Part shown: in pieces, positions 8,616-17,600 of the stretch | Layout: every line of letters starts with the position of its first letter | Position numbering within the stretch: the first letter of the stretch is position 1 | Assembly: GCA_027622275.1 (NCBI GenBank) | Contig: JAQBZB010000059.1 | Span: 1-35,814 of the forward strand | Reading direction: 5' to 3' | DNA: 35,814 nt | From: Planctomycetota bacterium | GTDB taxonomy: Bacteria; Planctomycetota; Planctomycetia; Pirellulales; Pirellulaceae | The notes under the pieces: model-generated | Seen by the model: only the letters and a program-made list of their open reading frames with translations | Database searches by the model: none | What the model was told of the DNA's origin: nothing | Translations under genes and position numbers: made by a program

Positions 8616-9128
8616 TCAAAAGGGGCGGGGGTCATTATTGTTAATTGCCCCACCTCCACTTTTGGTTCTTTCCCTCAGATAGTCACGGAACGACTTTAGT
8701 CGCGGCAACGACTCGCGGTCTTTGGCGCGTCCGGTTGCTTCCTTGCTGGCGATGATGTCGTCGATGTGGCATACCGGAAAGCCCTCGACTTCGACGCGCC
8801 GCTGCCAGGCGTCGTCGAATCGTTCGATGCCGTCGGGAGCAAAGATGAGATCGAGATCAAATGGTCCGTTCTTGAGCTGCACGAAGTCTTTCCCACGCTC
8901 GATCTGTGCTGCCTGCTCGTCAGACAACGCGAAACCAAGCTCGCGGATCGCCACGACTAACGCGCGACCATTCTCCTCCGATCTCTCCGCAAAAACATCA
9001 GCGTCCTGCGTCGTGTCTGGAAAGCCGAGCAGAATCGCGCCAGCCTTTCCGATGAATAGATACCGTACGTGACGGCGCGCGAACGCGTCGCGGATCTCTT
9101 CGGCTTGTCGGTATTCAAACGCGCCCAT
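8616..9128 (-). CDS. Nucleotidyltransferase-fold protein (minimal NTase/DUF6036-like)
   Basis: Resembles small nucleotidyltransferase-superfamily proteins found singly or in two-gene toxin-antitoxin-like pairs. In YLFIGKAGAILLGFPDTTQDADVFAE (residues ~24-49) the G-x-A helix and the DAD motif match the NTase active-site strand, and GPFDLDLIFAPDG (~88-100) gives a further acidic pair. HIDDIIASKEATGRAKDRESL (~121-141) is the usual closing helix with the AxKxxAxRxKD pattern. The first codons overlap the end of the upstream small gene by 14 bp. The last ~14 codons (GGGAINNNDPRPF and neighbours) are encoded by palindromic element F, so the native C-terminus was probably replaced. Cellular role and substrate are unknown; a toxin role is only a hypothesis. 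Confidence 0.75.
   Translation of the reverse strand: MGAFEYRQAEEIRDAFARRHVRYLFIGKAGAILLGFPDTTQDADVFAERSEENGRALVVAIRELGFALSDEQAAQIERGKDFVQLKNGPFDLDLIFAPDGIERFDDAWQRRVEVEGFPVCHIDDIIASKEATGRAKDRESLPRLKSFRDYLRERTKSGGGAINNNDPRPF
8622..8662. repeat. Palindromic element family F, copy 1, overlapping the end of the NTase gene
   Basis: GGGGC pairs with GCCCC around an AT-rich core GGTCATTATTGTTAATT, followed by CACCTCCACT. A diverged copy at 9489-9530 shares GGTCATT, TTGTT, TGCCCC and TCCACT in the same order. Both copies sit at the 3' end of a minus-strand gene. The shape recalls REP elements associated with RAYT-type (IS200-like) transposases, but no such transposase is in the window. Confidence 0.55.
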
Positions 9129-9354
9129 AACCTAGCCAATCGGGCAGGTTCTCTTCGCACCACCGCCGATAGTCGGCGGTCGTGTCGAAGGCACGAAACG
9201 GTGCGTCGTCCAGCACCGGCTTGTACGTCTTGATGAATGCGTAACGAAATCGCTGTGGCAACGGCCGCTGCCGGGCAGCTTCAAACTCTTCCCACCACTC
9301 TGTCGGCACGGAACCGGGTCGGTTTTCCGTCACGGTCGAATCTTTATCGCTCAT
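9115..9354 (-). CDS. Small protein of unknown function, partner of the NTase-fold gene
   Basis: Unrecognised 79-aa protein. The start at 9354 (MSDKDSTVTENRPG) is preferred over an in-frame ATG at 9408 because the upstream extension is Cys/Trp-rich and not protein-like. It is soluble, with an aromatic, charged composition (WWEEFEAARQRPLPQRF, YRRWCEENLPDWLGYG). It overlaps the start of the nucleotidyltransferase gene by 14 bp, so the two are surely co-translated. Gene order (small first, NTase second), sizes and tight overlap are like type II toxin-antitoxin or MNT-type pairs, but this protein is not a visible HEPN domain: no R-x4-6-H motif is seen. Its role therefore remains open. Confidence 0.65.
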   Translation of the reverse strand: MSDKDSTVTENRPGSVPTEWWEEFEAARQRPLPQRFRYAFIKTYKPVLDDAPFRAFDTTADYRRWCEENLPDWLGYGRV

Positions 9355-9488
9355 GCTACCGATTCTAACGCACCACACGAACTCATGCCACACAGCCTGC
9401 GTAACCAACAGGTCACGAACAAACCGGGTGCGACAACGGCGTCAGGAGGCAATTTGCTGCTTCGGTTCCTGGCAGGCGGAGCAAACGA

Positions 9489-9530
9489 GGCAGGTCATTT
9501 TGTTCATTAAACCTGCCCCGATTTCCACTC
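9489..9530. repeat. Palindromic element family F, copy 2
   Basis: GGCAGGT (9489-9495) pairs with ACCTGCC (9511-9517) around CATTTTGTTCATTAA, followed by CCGATTTCCACT. It begins directly at the TAG stop of the 161-aa gene, reading on the minus strand, and could act as its transcription terminator. The rest of the gap (9355-9488) shows no feature I can support. Confidence 0.6.
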
Positions 9531-10015
9531 TACGACTTCGCCGAGTAGAGTTCGGCGTATTCGAGCACCCACAGATCGATCAGTTCGCTGAATTTTGCGA
9601 TGTCCGCTTCCTCGATCTTCTCGAAGTAGTTGCGATTGAAGAATTCCTTGTTGCGGATCGTCCCCTTTCCGGCCAACTCGACGACTTGGTAAGTGCTGAA
9701 GGGGCGGATGGTCATTTCGAGGCGGCTGTAGTCGTTGTCGCGTTTGCCGCCTCGCGACAGGCGGATATCGTCGCGCCGGCACGCCGCGCCCCAGCCGCGC
9801 TCGCCGAATATCGTCTCGTACGTGAATCCGGGAAAGTGATGCGGCAGTTTTTGGAGGCAGTGTTCGATCTGCTCCGAGAGCTGCAAGCGATACTGATTGT
9901 GCAGCCGCTTCAGCTCATCTTCGCTCATCGCTCGCGCCGCGGCTTCGGCTTGCTTGGCCGTACTGCGTTGCTTGCCGCGCTGGATCGCTTCGTTTAACCG
10001 TTCTTCAAAACCCAT
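9530..10015 (-). CDS. Conserved-looking protein of unknown function, downstream of tex
   Basis: Unrecognised 161-aa soluble protein with no signal peptide or membrane segment. The N-terminal ~60 residues are charged and helical (EERLNEAIQRGKQRSTAKQAEAAARAMSE has coiled-coil character), and the rest looks alpha/beta with phrases YETIFGERGWGAACRRDDIRL and YSRLEMTIRPFSTYQVVEL. It starts 8 nt after the tex stop on the same strand, so it should be co-transcribed with tex, which suggests a link to RNA or transcription. This is inference from position only. Codon usage matches neighbouring genes, which supports it being a real gene. Confidence 0.75.
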   Translation of the reverse strand: MGFEERLNEAIQRGKQRSTAKQAEAAARAMSEDELKRLHNQYRLQLSEQIEHCLQKLPHHFPGFTYETIFGERGWGAACRRDDIRLSRGGKRDNDYSRLEMTIRPFSTYQVVELAGKGTIRNKEFFNRNYFEKIEEADIAKFSELIDLWVLEYAELYSAKS

Positions 10016-10023
10016 GATGCTCT

Positions 10024-12681
10024 TTATTTGTCGGGAGTCTCGTTCGAGTCACCCTGCTGCTTGACTTCATAATACTGAAACAGGTCCGAAAATGTCCGCA
10101 TGGGCTCGGTGCCCTGGACCATTTTTTGAGTGATCGGTTTCGCCGGCTTTCGAGTCGCGGTCACCCTTTGTTGAGCCGCTTGGCGGAATTTCGGAGGTCG
10201 CGGACCGGAGGACTTTTGTTTCGTCGGCCGGTTGCCTGTCGGCTGCCGCTTTGGCCGCGCGGCTTTCACGGTCTTTGAGCCGAGCCGCTCACCAGATCGT
10301 TGGTCTGGTGGTATCGCGGTCAGCGCGACGCGGCGGCGCTCGCGATCAACCTCCAGCACCCACACGCGCAGAATGTCGCCAATGCTGACAACTTCATGGG
10401 GATCGCGGACGTAGCGGTCGGCGAGGCGACTGATGTGTATGAGCGACGTATCGGAAACCCCAATATCGACAAACGCCCCAAAGTCCACAACATTCAACAC
10501 CGTACCCGATAGTTCCATTCCCGGTTCGATGTCGTCGATTTTGATAATCCCCGAACGGAACGTCGGTTCCGGCAAATCGTCGCGTGGGTCGCGTCCGGGT
10601 CTCGCGAGCGCGTCCAGAATGTCCCGCAATGACAACTCGCCAACACCCAACTCAACTGCCAACTCGCCCAGATCAAGCTCGCCTGAACGCTCGCCGAGTA
10701 ATGACGGACAGGACGCGACTTCCGTCAGGCCGCTCGCATCGCCACTCGCCGCGCCGGCATCACGTGAGACCATGCCGGCAAGTTCTTCGATGCTGCTGCC
10801 CGATCGCTCTAAGAGTTGCCGCGCGACGTCGTAGCTTTCCGGGTGAATCCAAGTTGTGTCGAACGGATTGTCGCCTCCGGTGATCTTCAGGAAGCCGGCG
10901 GCTTGGACGAACGTGGCGTCACCGATTCCAGGCACTTCGCGGAACTGCTCGCGGTTGCGAAACGGGCCATGTTCCAGGCGATAGTCATGCAGGCGCCGCG
11001 CCGTCAATTGGTTCAGGCCCGAAACGTAACTCAACAGCGACGGACTGGCCGTATTCACATCGACACCGACAAAATTCACACACGACTCGACAACCGCATC
11101 GAGTGACTCGCGCAGATGTTTCTCCTTGACATCGTGCTGATACATCCCAACGCCAATGTTCGCGGGGTTGATCTTCACCAGTTCGGAGAGCGGGTCGAGC
11201 AGTCGCCGCCCGATGGAAACAGCGCTGCGGATGGTGGCGTCGAATTCCGGCAGCTCTTCGCGGCCGATCGCGCTTGTCGAGTACACGCTCGCACCGGCTT
11301 CGTTGACAATCACGTACTCGACGCGGCGATCCTGCAACTCGCCCTCGATCGCCGCAGCGACGATCTGCTCCGCGGCGCGGCAGGCCGTGCCGTTACCGAT
11401 GGCGATCACCGCCAGATCGTGAGCCGTGACGAACTCGACGATTTTCGCTCGTTCGGTCTCGCGTCGGTCGTCATCACCGATCAGAAAGATCGTCTCGTGT
11501 TCCAGCAATCGGCCAAACTCATCGAGGGCCGCGAGTTTGCAACCGCGCTTGAACCCAGGATCAATTGCCAGCACTCGCCGCCCATGCACGGGGCGCTGCA
11601 GAAAGAGCTTCCGCAGATTCTTCGCAAAGACAGATACCGCGTGCGTCTCGGCGGCCTCCGACATCTCGCGGCGCACTTCCCGTTCGAGGCTTGGAACAAT
11701 GGACCGGCTCAGTGAAGTTCGGACACATTCGCGGAGGAATTCCGCGTTGGGATGCGTCTCGTCGACGAGGAGTTCCGTGGCGGCCGCGGTCAGCGCATCA
11801 AGGTCGACTTCGATACGCACCCGCAGGATCTTCGCCCGCTCGCCGCGATTGATCGCCAGGACGCGATGGGGCCGTAGCTTTCCAATCGACTCGCGGTAAT
11901 CGAAGTAGTCCCGCAGCGAGTTCTCCAACTTATTGCGTTTTCGCTGTCGCACGGATACTTTCGGCACCGAAGTTTTCGGCCGGAGGGCGGAGACGCCTGC
12001 GGCCGGTTCCCCCGGCTGGCCGCCTTCCGACGCGGCGTCATTTGTCCCTGCGGCCGACGGCGGGGCGGGCGGAGCCTTGTCGCTCGACTCATGCTTTGTG
12101 CAGATCAGCGTTCCGGTCCGGGCAAAGATCTCGCGCAGCTTGGCGCGAACATCCGTTCGCTCGCTGAAACTTTCCGCGATGATTTGCTTCACTCCGGCCA
12201 AGACTTCCGCGATCGTCGGCAGTTCTTGTTCGGGAGACAGAAAGTCGACAGCTCGCTTCGCGAGATCACATGCGCTGGCCGTCAAGACTTCCTCCGCCAA
12301 CGGCGTGAGTCCACGTTGGCGAGCGAGCGATGCCAGCGACTGCTTGTTGGTCTTAAACGGCAAGTACAGATCTTCGAGCCGTTTGGATGACTTTGCCGAC
12401 TCGATCCGCTTTCGCAGACCGGGTGTCAGCTTTCCTTGAGCATCGATCAGCTTGAGCACGGAAGCCGTGCGTTCGGCTAGTTGGCGGGCTTGGGTTGCCT
12501 CGCGCTGGACGCTGCGAATCTCCTCTTCGTCCAAGCCGCCGGTCTCGTCTTTGCGGTAACGCGTGATGAAGGCGACGGTATTGCCGTCGTCGAGCAACGC
12601 CAGCGTTTGCCGCACGCGGTCCACCAAGACTCCGAGCCTGCTAGCAATCGGCTCCAGATCAATACTCGCTGTGCTGGTCAT
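10024..12681 (-). CDS. tex: Tex-family S1 RNA-binding transcription accessory protein
   Basis: Cytoplasmic nucleic-acid-binding protein related to eukaryotic Spt6, implicated in transcription and stress tolerance. Domain order is typical: N-terminal helical Tex region (about 1-200, VAFITRYRKDETGGLDEEEI), YqgF/RuvC-like domain (about 365-480, VLAIDPGFKRGCKLAALDEFG and VIAIGNGTACR), tandem helix-hairpin-helix (about 550-620, GLNQLTARRLHDYR and VPGIGDATFVQAAGFL), and an S1 domain (about 725-800, GTVLNVVDFGAFVDIGV). The protein is 885 aa, longer than the usual ~750-780. The excess is an Ala/Pro/Gly-rich linker near residues 205-245, a Ser/Gly-rich linker after the HhH region, and a basic tail (RPKRQPTGNRPTKQKSSG). 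An upstream promoter sits at 12751-12779. Confidence 0.95.
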   Translation of the reverse strand: MTSTASIDLEPIASRLGVLVDRVRQTLALLDDGNTVAFITRYRKDETGGLDEEEIRSVQREATQARQLAERTASVLKLIDAQGKLTPGLRKRIESAKSSKRLEDLYLPFKTNKQSLASLARQRGLTPLAEEVLTASACDLAKRAVDFLSPEQELPTIAEVLAGVKQIIAESFSERTDVRAKLREIFARTGTLICTKHESSDKAPPAPPSAAGTNDAASEGGQPGEPAAGVSALRPKTSVPKVSVRQRKRNKLENSLRDYFDYRESIGKLRPHRVLAINRGERAKILRVRIEVDLDALTAAATELLVDETHPNAEFLRECVRTSLSRSIVPSLEREVRREMSEAAETHAVSVFAKNLRKLFLQRPVHGRRVLAIDPGFKRGCKLAALDEFGRLLEHETIFLIGDDDRRETERAKIVEFVTAHDLAVIAIGNGTACRAAEQIVAAAIEGELQDRRVEYVIVNEAGASVYSTSAIGREELPEFDATIRSAVSIGRRLLDPLSELVKINPANIGVGMYQHDVKEKHLRESLDAVVESCVNFVGVDVNTASPSLLSYVSGLNQLTARRLHDYRLEHGPFRNREQFREVPGIGDATFVQAAGFLKITGGDNPFDTTWIHPESYDVARQLLERSGSSIEELAGMVSRDAGAASGDASGLTEVASCPSLLGERSGELDLGELAVELGVGELSLRDILDALARPGRDPRDDLPEPTFRSGIIKIDDIEPGMELSGTVLNVVDFGAFVDIGVSDTSLIHISRLADRYVRDPHEVVSIGDILRVWVLEVDRERRRVALTAIPPDQRSGERLGSKTVKAARPKRQPTGNRPTKQKSSGPRPPKFRQAAQQRVTATRKPAKPITQKMVQGTEPMRTFSDLFQYYEVKQQGDSNETPDK

Positions 12682-13020
12682 AAAAGAAGCGGGCGGACAT
12701 CCTACCCGCTCGACGCAAAGGTTGGTCTTGCTGGTGGTTAACAGCTCGGCAATCTAGCGCTTCTCTATCGCATTGTCAAGGATCAGAGGCGGTTGGACCA
12801 ACCCGCAAGTCAGTTGCCAGCGGCGCGTTCGGCACACGGCTCATCATCCGGAGAACGAGTACGAAAAAGAATTTCGACATTCTCGTCAGATTTGTTCAAA
12901 CCCGCACAGAAGGAACGCCGATAGACAGGCACGAGTAGCGACGATGCGAGCACGCCGCGGGTGCGTGGTAATGGACGTCCCCCGAAAACATCCAAGTTGC
13001 GATAGGAAGGTCAAAAGCGT
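12682..13020. other. Gene-free stretch between divergent tex and the 81-aa gene
   Basis: 339 bp. The half near tex carries the tex promoter (12751-12779). No convincing promoter for the + strand gene was found, although a good ribosome binding site (GGAAGG) lies at its right edge near 13002-13007. A 116-codon open frame starting at 12773 has no protein-like composition and runs out of frame into the next gene, so it is not called. Confidence 0.6.
12751..12779 (-). promoter_or_regulatory. Sigma70-like promoter for tex
   Basis: On the minus strand: perfect TTGACA, a 17-nt spacer, then TAGATT. Transcription would start near 12744, giving a ~63-nt leader before the tex ATG. Confidence 0.65.
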
Positions 13021-13266
13021 ATGGGTCAACCAAGACTGCGAATCTACTACGGTCCAAGTGATCAAGCGACGCAAACACTGGAGGCTGCCGCTCCTGCTCG
13101 CGAAAACGTTACGGTTCCGCTGAGTGAAGTCTTTCCATTGTTGGCCGACGCCGTCCGGAGTGAACGGACCTGGCTGCGAGACTTTGCCGATGACGAAGTG
13201 ACGATATCCACGGACTTGTATGAAGTGCTCTTGGCTTACCAACACTATCGTCGCCCTTCGGCTTAG
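13021..13266 (+). CDS. Small conserved-looking protein of unknown function (81 aa)
   Basis: A short soluble protein. GGAAGG lies about 13 nt upstream of the ATG, and the gene is followed 23 nt after its stop by a textbook intrinsic terminator, so it looks like a complete single-gene transcription unit. The sequence is protein-like, with a beta start (RLRIYYGP) and an acidic helical end (FADDEVTISTDLYEVLLAYQHYRRPSA). I recall similar ~80-residue hypothetical proteins in planctomycetes with the same WLRDFxDDEV...YEVLLAY pattern, but I cannot confirm this here. No function can be assigned. The terminator isolates it from the LOG gene downstream. Confidence 0.75.
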   Translation: MGQPRLRIYYGPSDQATQTLEAAAPARENVTVPLSEVFPLLADAVRSERTWLRDFADDEVTISTDLYEVLLAYQHYRRPSA

Positions 13267-13289
13267 TGTTTGCCGCCACTGAGGTACCC

Positions 13290-13313
13290 ACCCGGTTGCA
13301 ACCGGGTTTTTTT
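13290..13313 (+). terminator. Intrinsic terminator of the 81-aa gene
   Basis: The 18-bp perfect palindrome ACCCGGTTGCAACCGGGT (13290-13307) runs directly into seven consecutive T residues (13307-13313). It is the clearest rho-independent terminator in the window. Confidence 0.92.
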
Positions 13314-13340
13314 ATGCGCGAATGCTTCCAAGGGACTCCT

Positions 13341-13586
13341 GTCCCCAGCGAGCTTGTCTCGTTGGAACAAAAGATTTGCAAGTTAGATCCGAACGAAAGT
13401 TGTATTGAGACCCCAACGGGCTTGTCCCGTTTGGTGAATGAGATTCGAATCTAGTGTTGCGTTGCCAAACGTAGCCTCGCCGCGTCTGATTCACCCACGA
13501 GACAAGCTCGTGGGGGTCTTCCGTTTCCAGACACAGTTTTCTAACCGGCCAATCTTTGGTTCCAACGGGACAAGCCCGTTGGGGAC
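13341..13586. repeat. Large nested inverted repeat (family E), ~246 bp
   Basis: Four related palindromic units built on CAACGGGCTTGTCCCGTTG: two forward (13341-13367 and ~13409-13436), two reverse (~13490-13520 and ~13558-13586). The outer pair matches across the outer arms, and the inner pair across GTGAAT...ATTCAC (starting 13434 and ending ~13495). The DNA between units also pairs (GGAACAAAAGATT with the complement of AATCTTTGGTTCC), so most of the region folds into one cruciform with a ~40-bp loop. It lies wholly between the terminator at 13313 and the LOG gene start at 13648. The long frame running through it from 13438 is fortuitous. Confidence 0.85.
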
Positions 13587-13647
13587 CGAAGAATGTCACC
13601 GCGTATCAACGCGTAGGCACCAGTCGGGTAGACCTGAGACAAAAACG

Positions 13648-14685
13648 ATGAGCAGCAGCGAAAAGAAACCACCGCGATCGCCCGACCCTCAGCAAGAGCC
13701 TTCCAAATCGCGGACCTTGCGGTCGGCTGACTTGATTCGCTCGATCAAGGAATACGCCGACAAGCTGCTGGAGGACGGTTCAACGCGGGGCGATCTGAAG
13801 ATCCTCAGTCGTACGCTTCGTGAGTTGCGTTACGCTTTCAAGGTCTTTGCGCCGTACCGGCATTGCCGCAAGGTGACGATCTTCGGATCGGCCAGAACCA
13901 AGCCAGACGCGCCCGCCTATCAACAAGCGGTCAAGCTTGGCCGCGCGATGGCGGAGCAGGATTGGATGGTGATCACCGGAGCTGGCGACGGCATCATGGG
14001 GGCAGGGCACGAAGGCGCGGGACGGGCGCATTCGATGGGACTGAACATCTTGCTTCCCTTCGAGCAATCCGCCAATGCCGTGATCGATGGGGATCACAAA
14101 CTGGTCCACATGAAATACTTTTTCACGCGCAAGCTAATGTTCGTCAAGGAATGTGACGCGGTCGTTTGCCTACCGGGTGGTTTCGGCACGATTGACGAAG
14201 GACTGGAAGTGCTGACACTTCTTCAAACCGGCAAGCACGATATGGTCCCCGTCGTCTTTCTCGACGCGCCGGGCGGCACGTATTGGAGAGCGCTGCACGA
14301 ATTCATTAACGAACAACTATTGCAGGGCGGCATGATCTCGGCGGAAGACTTGCACCTCTACAAGGTGACCGACTCGTACGAAGCGGCGGTCAACGAGATT
14401 CTCAATTTCTACCGGCGCTACCACAGCATGAGATACGTTCGTGAAGAGCTGGTGCTGCGGCTGAACAAAGAGCTTACCGAGGAACAATTCGACGCGATCA
14501 CGGCGCAATTCTCGGACATCCTCGCTGCGGGAACGTTTCGTCAGACGTCCGCGTTACGGGCCGAACGTGACGAACCCGAGCTGGACGACAAGTCGCGGCT
14601 GGTCTTCCAGTTCAACCGCAGAAATCTGGGACGGTTACGCCAGATGATCGACGCGCTCAACTCATCGATGCCGTCGCAGTCTTAA
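13648..14685 (+). CDS. LOG-family (TIGR00730) nucleotide-hydrolase-like protein
   Basis: Rossmann-fold protein of the lysine decarboxylase-like/LOG family. Characterised members are nucleoside 5'-monophosphate phosphoribohydrolases, releasing the base from a nucleotide such as a cytokinin precursor or AMP/purine; the substrate here is unknown. Key motifs: KVTIFGSART (~72-81), ITGAGDGIMGAGHEGA (~109-124, phosphate binding) and the signature LPGGFGTIDEGLE (~173-185). The start at 13648 avoids the upstream inverted repeat. The 345-aa length exceeds that of the minimal plant-type LOG (~200), with an N-terminal ~65-residue basic/helical extension and a C-terminal ~85-residue helical tail (about 260-345), as in the larger bacterial subgroup. 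The last 24 bp overlap the end of the convergent giant gene. Confidence 0.9.
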   Translation: MSSSEKKPPRSPDPQQEPSKSRTLRSADLIRSIKEYADKLLEDGSTRGDLKILSRTLRELRYAFKVFAPYRHCRKVTIFGSARTKPDAPAYQQAVKLGRAMAEQDWMVITGAGDGIMGAGHEGAGRAHSMGLNILLPFEQSANAVIDGDHKLVHMKYFFTRKLMFVKECDAVVCLPGGFGTIDEGLEVLTLLQTGKHDMVPVVFLDAPGGTYWRALHEFINEQLLQGGMISAEDLHLYKVTDSYEAAVNEILNFYRRYHSMRYVREELVLRLNKELTEEQFDAITAQFSDILAAGTFRQTSALRAERDEPELDDKSRLVFQFNRRNLGRLRQMIDALNSSMPSQS

Positions 14686-17600
14686 CGACGCACGACTAAT
14701 CGAACGCTCTTCCGACTGAAGGGCTCGCCGAACTCGAGTGCGCCAAGGCAAAGTTGAAGCAGCAACCGGCAACAGCAAGCTTGATCGACCGGCCGAAGCA
14801 GCGCTGTCGCCTGCGCCCGCTGCCGGCTCTTCGGGCGAGCCGACTGCCCGCACGATGACCGTCTCGCCATCGTCCCCCGCGGCCGAGACGACGATCGGAT
14901 CAGCAATCGCATTTACCTTTGAGCTATCATCACTCCCCGGTTGCCGTTCGGCTGCCCCGTCCCGGAAGTTCTCCGGCACGACACGGCCTTCATTGATATG
15001 GACATCGAGAATCAGACGGACGCGTCCCGTACGAATCTCCTCCAAGTAGATGCGATAGTGCCCGTTCGGGAACGGCCGTCCCTGGGCCTGACGCTCGCGG
15101 AAGATGCTGAGCGGATCATTCAACAACTCCAGCGGCAGCGGATACTCCTGGTCTTCTTCGCCAGCGGTCGCCGAACGTATGGCGGGCTGGGCTTGCTGGG
15201 CGCGAGCGGCAACATCGTCAACGACTCGCATGAACAATCGATACTCTTCGAATACCTCCGCCTCGAAGGAAGCAGCGACGAACTCGAACGACGAACCGGT
15301 CGATACCGTCGTCGTCGTCGGGTTCGCCACGACATAGATGGTCGTAACTTGCCGCGACTCGACCGGGATGATCACGCTCTCGACGATCTTGATGAAGGCG
15401 AACGCGCCTGCGCCAGGATTGGTCAGGATATCTTCATCGGTCGACTGCACCGGTTCCGTCCCGTTCCGAAAGAAGCGAATGCCATTGAAGATCCCCGAAC
15501 CATCGCTAGGACGCGTGAGATCCAACGCCTGCTCGCCTTCCTCGCGGGCGTCATAGCGCAGCGTGGCGGAGATGGGGATCGGAGCGGCCGGATCCGCCGG
15601 ATCAGGCGGCGTCAGGAACTTGTGATGAACGTAGTAGACGCCCGGCTCGCCACCGACACCGCTATCGATGTGTGCAGTGTTCGTCAAGTCAGGAAATCGG
15701 TTCGTGTTCGCATCGTCGGAAGTCAGGAACGTCAAACTTGCTTGTGGATTGCCGGGAACCGAATAGTTCTCGATCGTTCCATCGCCCCAATTAATCGTGA
15801 AGTGCCAATTCGTCTCGAGATGCACTCCGTCCCCAATCGTGATCTTCACAATTCCACGACCGCTGGCATCGACGTCCGAACCACCTTGATCGACCGGTTC
15901 GATGTCGAAGATCGGAGCAAAGTTCGTTGCCTGCCCAGAAATCGAGTTGCGAATTGCCTGCAACTCGGCTTCTAGTTCCGTATAGAAAGCCGTATCGGTT
16001 TTGGGCGGGTAACGCGCTGGATCCAGGAATTTGGCGGAGAGTGTGGGCAGCGTTCCCGTGATGGGGAAACGCTCGGAATGAGTCCGCACGATGACATACT
16101 CGGTGTCCGAATTGTCAATGATCACCTCGCCGATCGCTTCCCCCCGGATCGCCCCTTCATTCTCGACCGAGATCTCCGCCTGCGGCTCGGGCAGGCTGTG
16201 ATTGATGACCAGATCGCCGCCCGAGAACAGAAAGATCCAGCCGTTGCCGCCGCGGTTCTGAATCGGGGCGTCGATCGTCAGGTCGCCGGGCAATTCGGCT
16301 CGCACGATCGTATGGCTGCCGCCGTCATTCAAAATCGGGGCCTTCACGTTGATGGCACCGACGTGAATGACTTCGACTTCGCCGACAAGTTTCTCGGGCG
16401 CGCCGCTGGGACCGTTCATGATCCCTGACAATCCATCGACCGCGCCGATCGTCAGCGTACCGCCAGTGGCGTTCTCGAATCTCACACCGCCCGATCGTTT
16501 GTTTTCCGCGGCGATCGTGTTGACGGAAGTATCAATCGGATTCGCCGTTCCCACACCGCTGCCGGAACGAATCGCCAATTGGTCAGCGACAATGTCCGGG
16601 CCGCCCGAATTGCCGCCGTCGACGACCCCGCCGCTGGTCGAAGTCAAACGCACGAGCGTCGTTGTGACCAACCGGCCGAGTTGAATATCCTCGTCGGCAC
16701 CAAGTTCGATCGTGCCTCTACCCGCGCTAATGAAGGCTCCGTCCGCCATCCGCAGCTCTCCGCCGCCGCCGCTGGCCGAGGCATCCGCATCGGCGCGGAC
16801 GATCACGGCAGCGTCAAGCGTTGTGATCGATGCATTGCTGCTAAACGAGACGTCGTCGCCGGCCGAAAGGGTGACGGCCGCGCTGCCAGCCGTCACCGAA
16901 CTGTTGACGGCAATATCGTCGGACGCAGCGATACGAATCGATCCGGCGGCGGAAGTGTCGAGCGGCTTGTTGATCGTCACCGAGCCCGTCGTCAAGTCGA
17001 CCCCGGCCGCGGATTTAATCGTGATCGCACCGTCGAAGCGAGTCTCGCCGCTGCCTCCCGTTTGCCGGATCGAGTTGGCGAGCAAGCTGGAAACAAACCG
17101 CACGTCCGCCGCATCTTCGACAAGCACATCGCCAAGTCCAACGGCACTACCGACCGCATCTTGAAACAACGCACTGCCAGTTCCCAGCGCGAGCGTGATG
17201 TCCTCTTGGCAATCGTTCGTGCCGTCCAGGGTACTGGCAAATAGCAGACCACCCGGCCCCGGTCCCGTGTCGAATCGAACGGTCCCTCGCAAGACCACTT
17301 CATCCGTGAACGTGATGTCATCGTCGCTGGTCGTGATGTCCGCCGCCGTCCGCACCGCGCCGCCGCCGTCTTGAAGGAACGAGCCGCTCAAGTTCATATC
17401 GGCCGCCGCCGCAAGATCGAGGATGCCAGTGACACTCAATTCGACTCGTCCGTCGCCCGTCGTGGTGACCGCGTCGAGGAACGAGACATTCACACCGCTG
17501 ATGTCGATACCGACTTCCATGATTGAGTTCGTATTAATCGCGCCCTGAAACGTCGTTGTGCCGTGGCCGGCGTCTTGCGCGATGTTGGTCGCGGTAAGCG

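Noticed and set aside
13438-13647. 70-codon N-terminal extension of the LOG-family gene
   Set aside because: It is encoded by the nested inverted repeat, and family similarity begins after the ATG at 13648.
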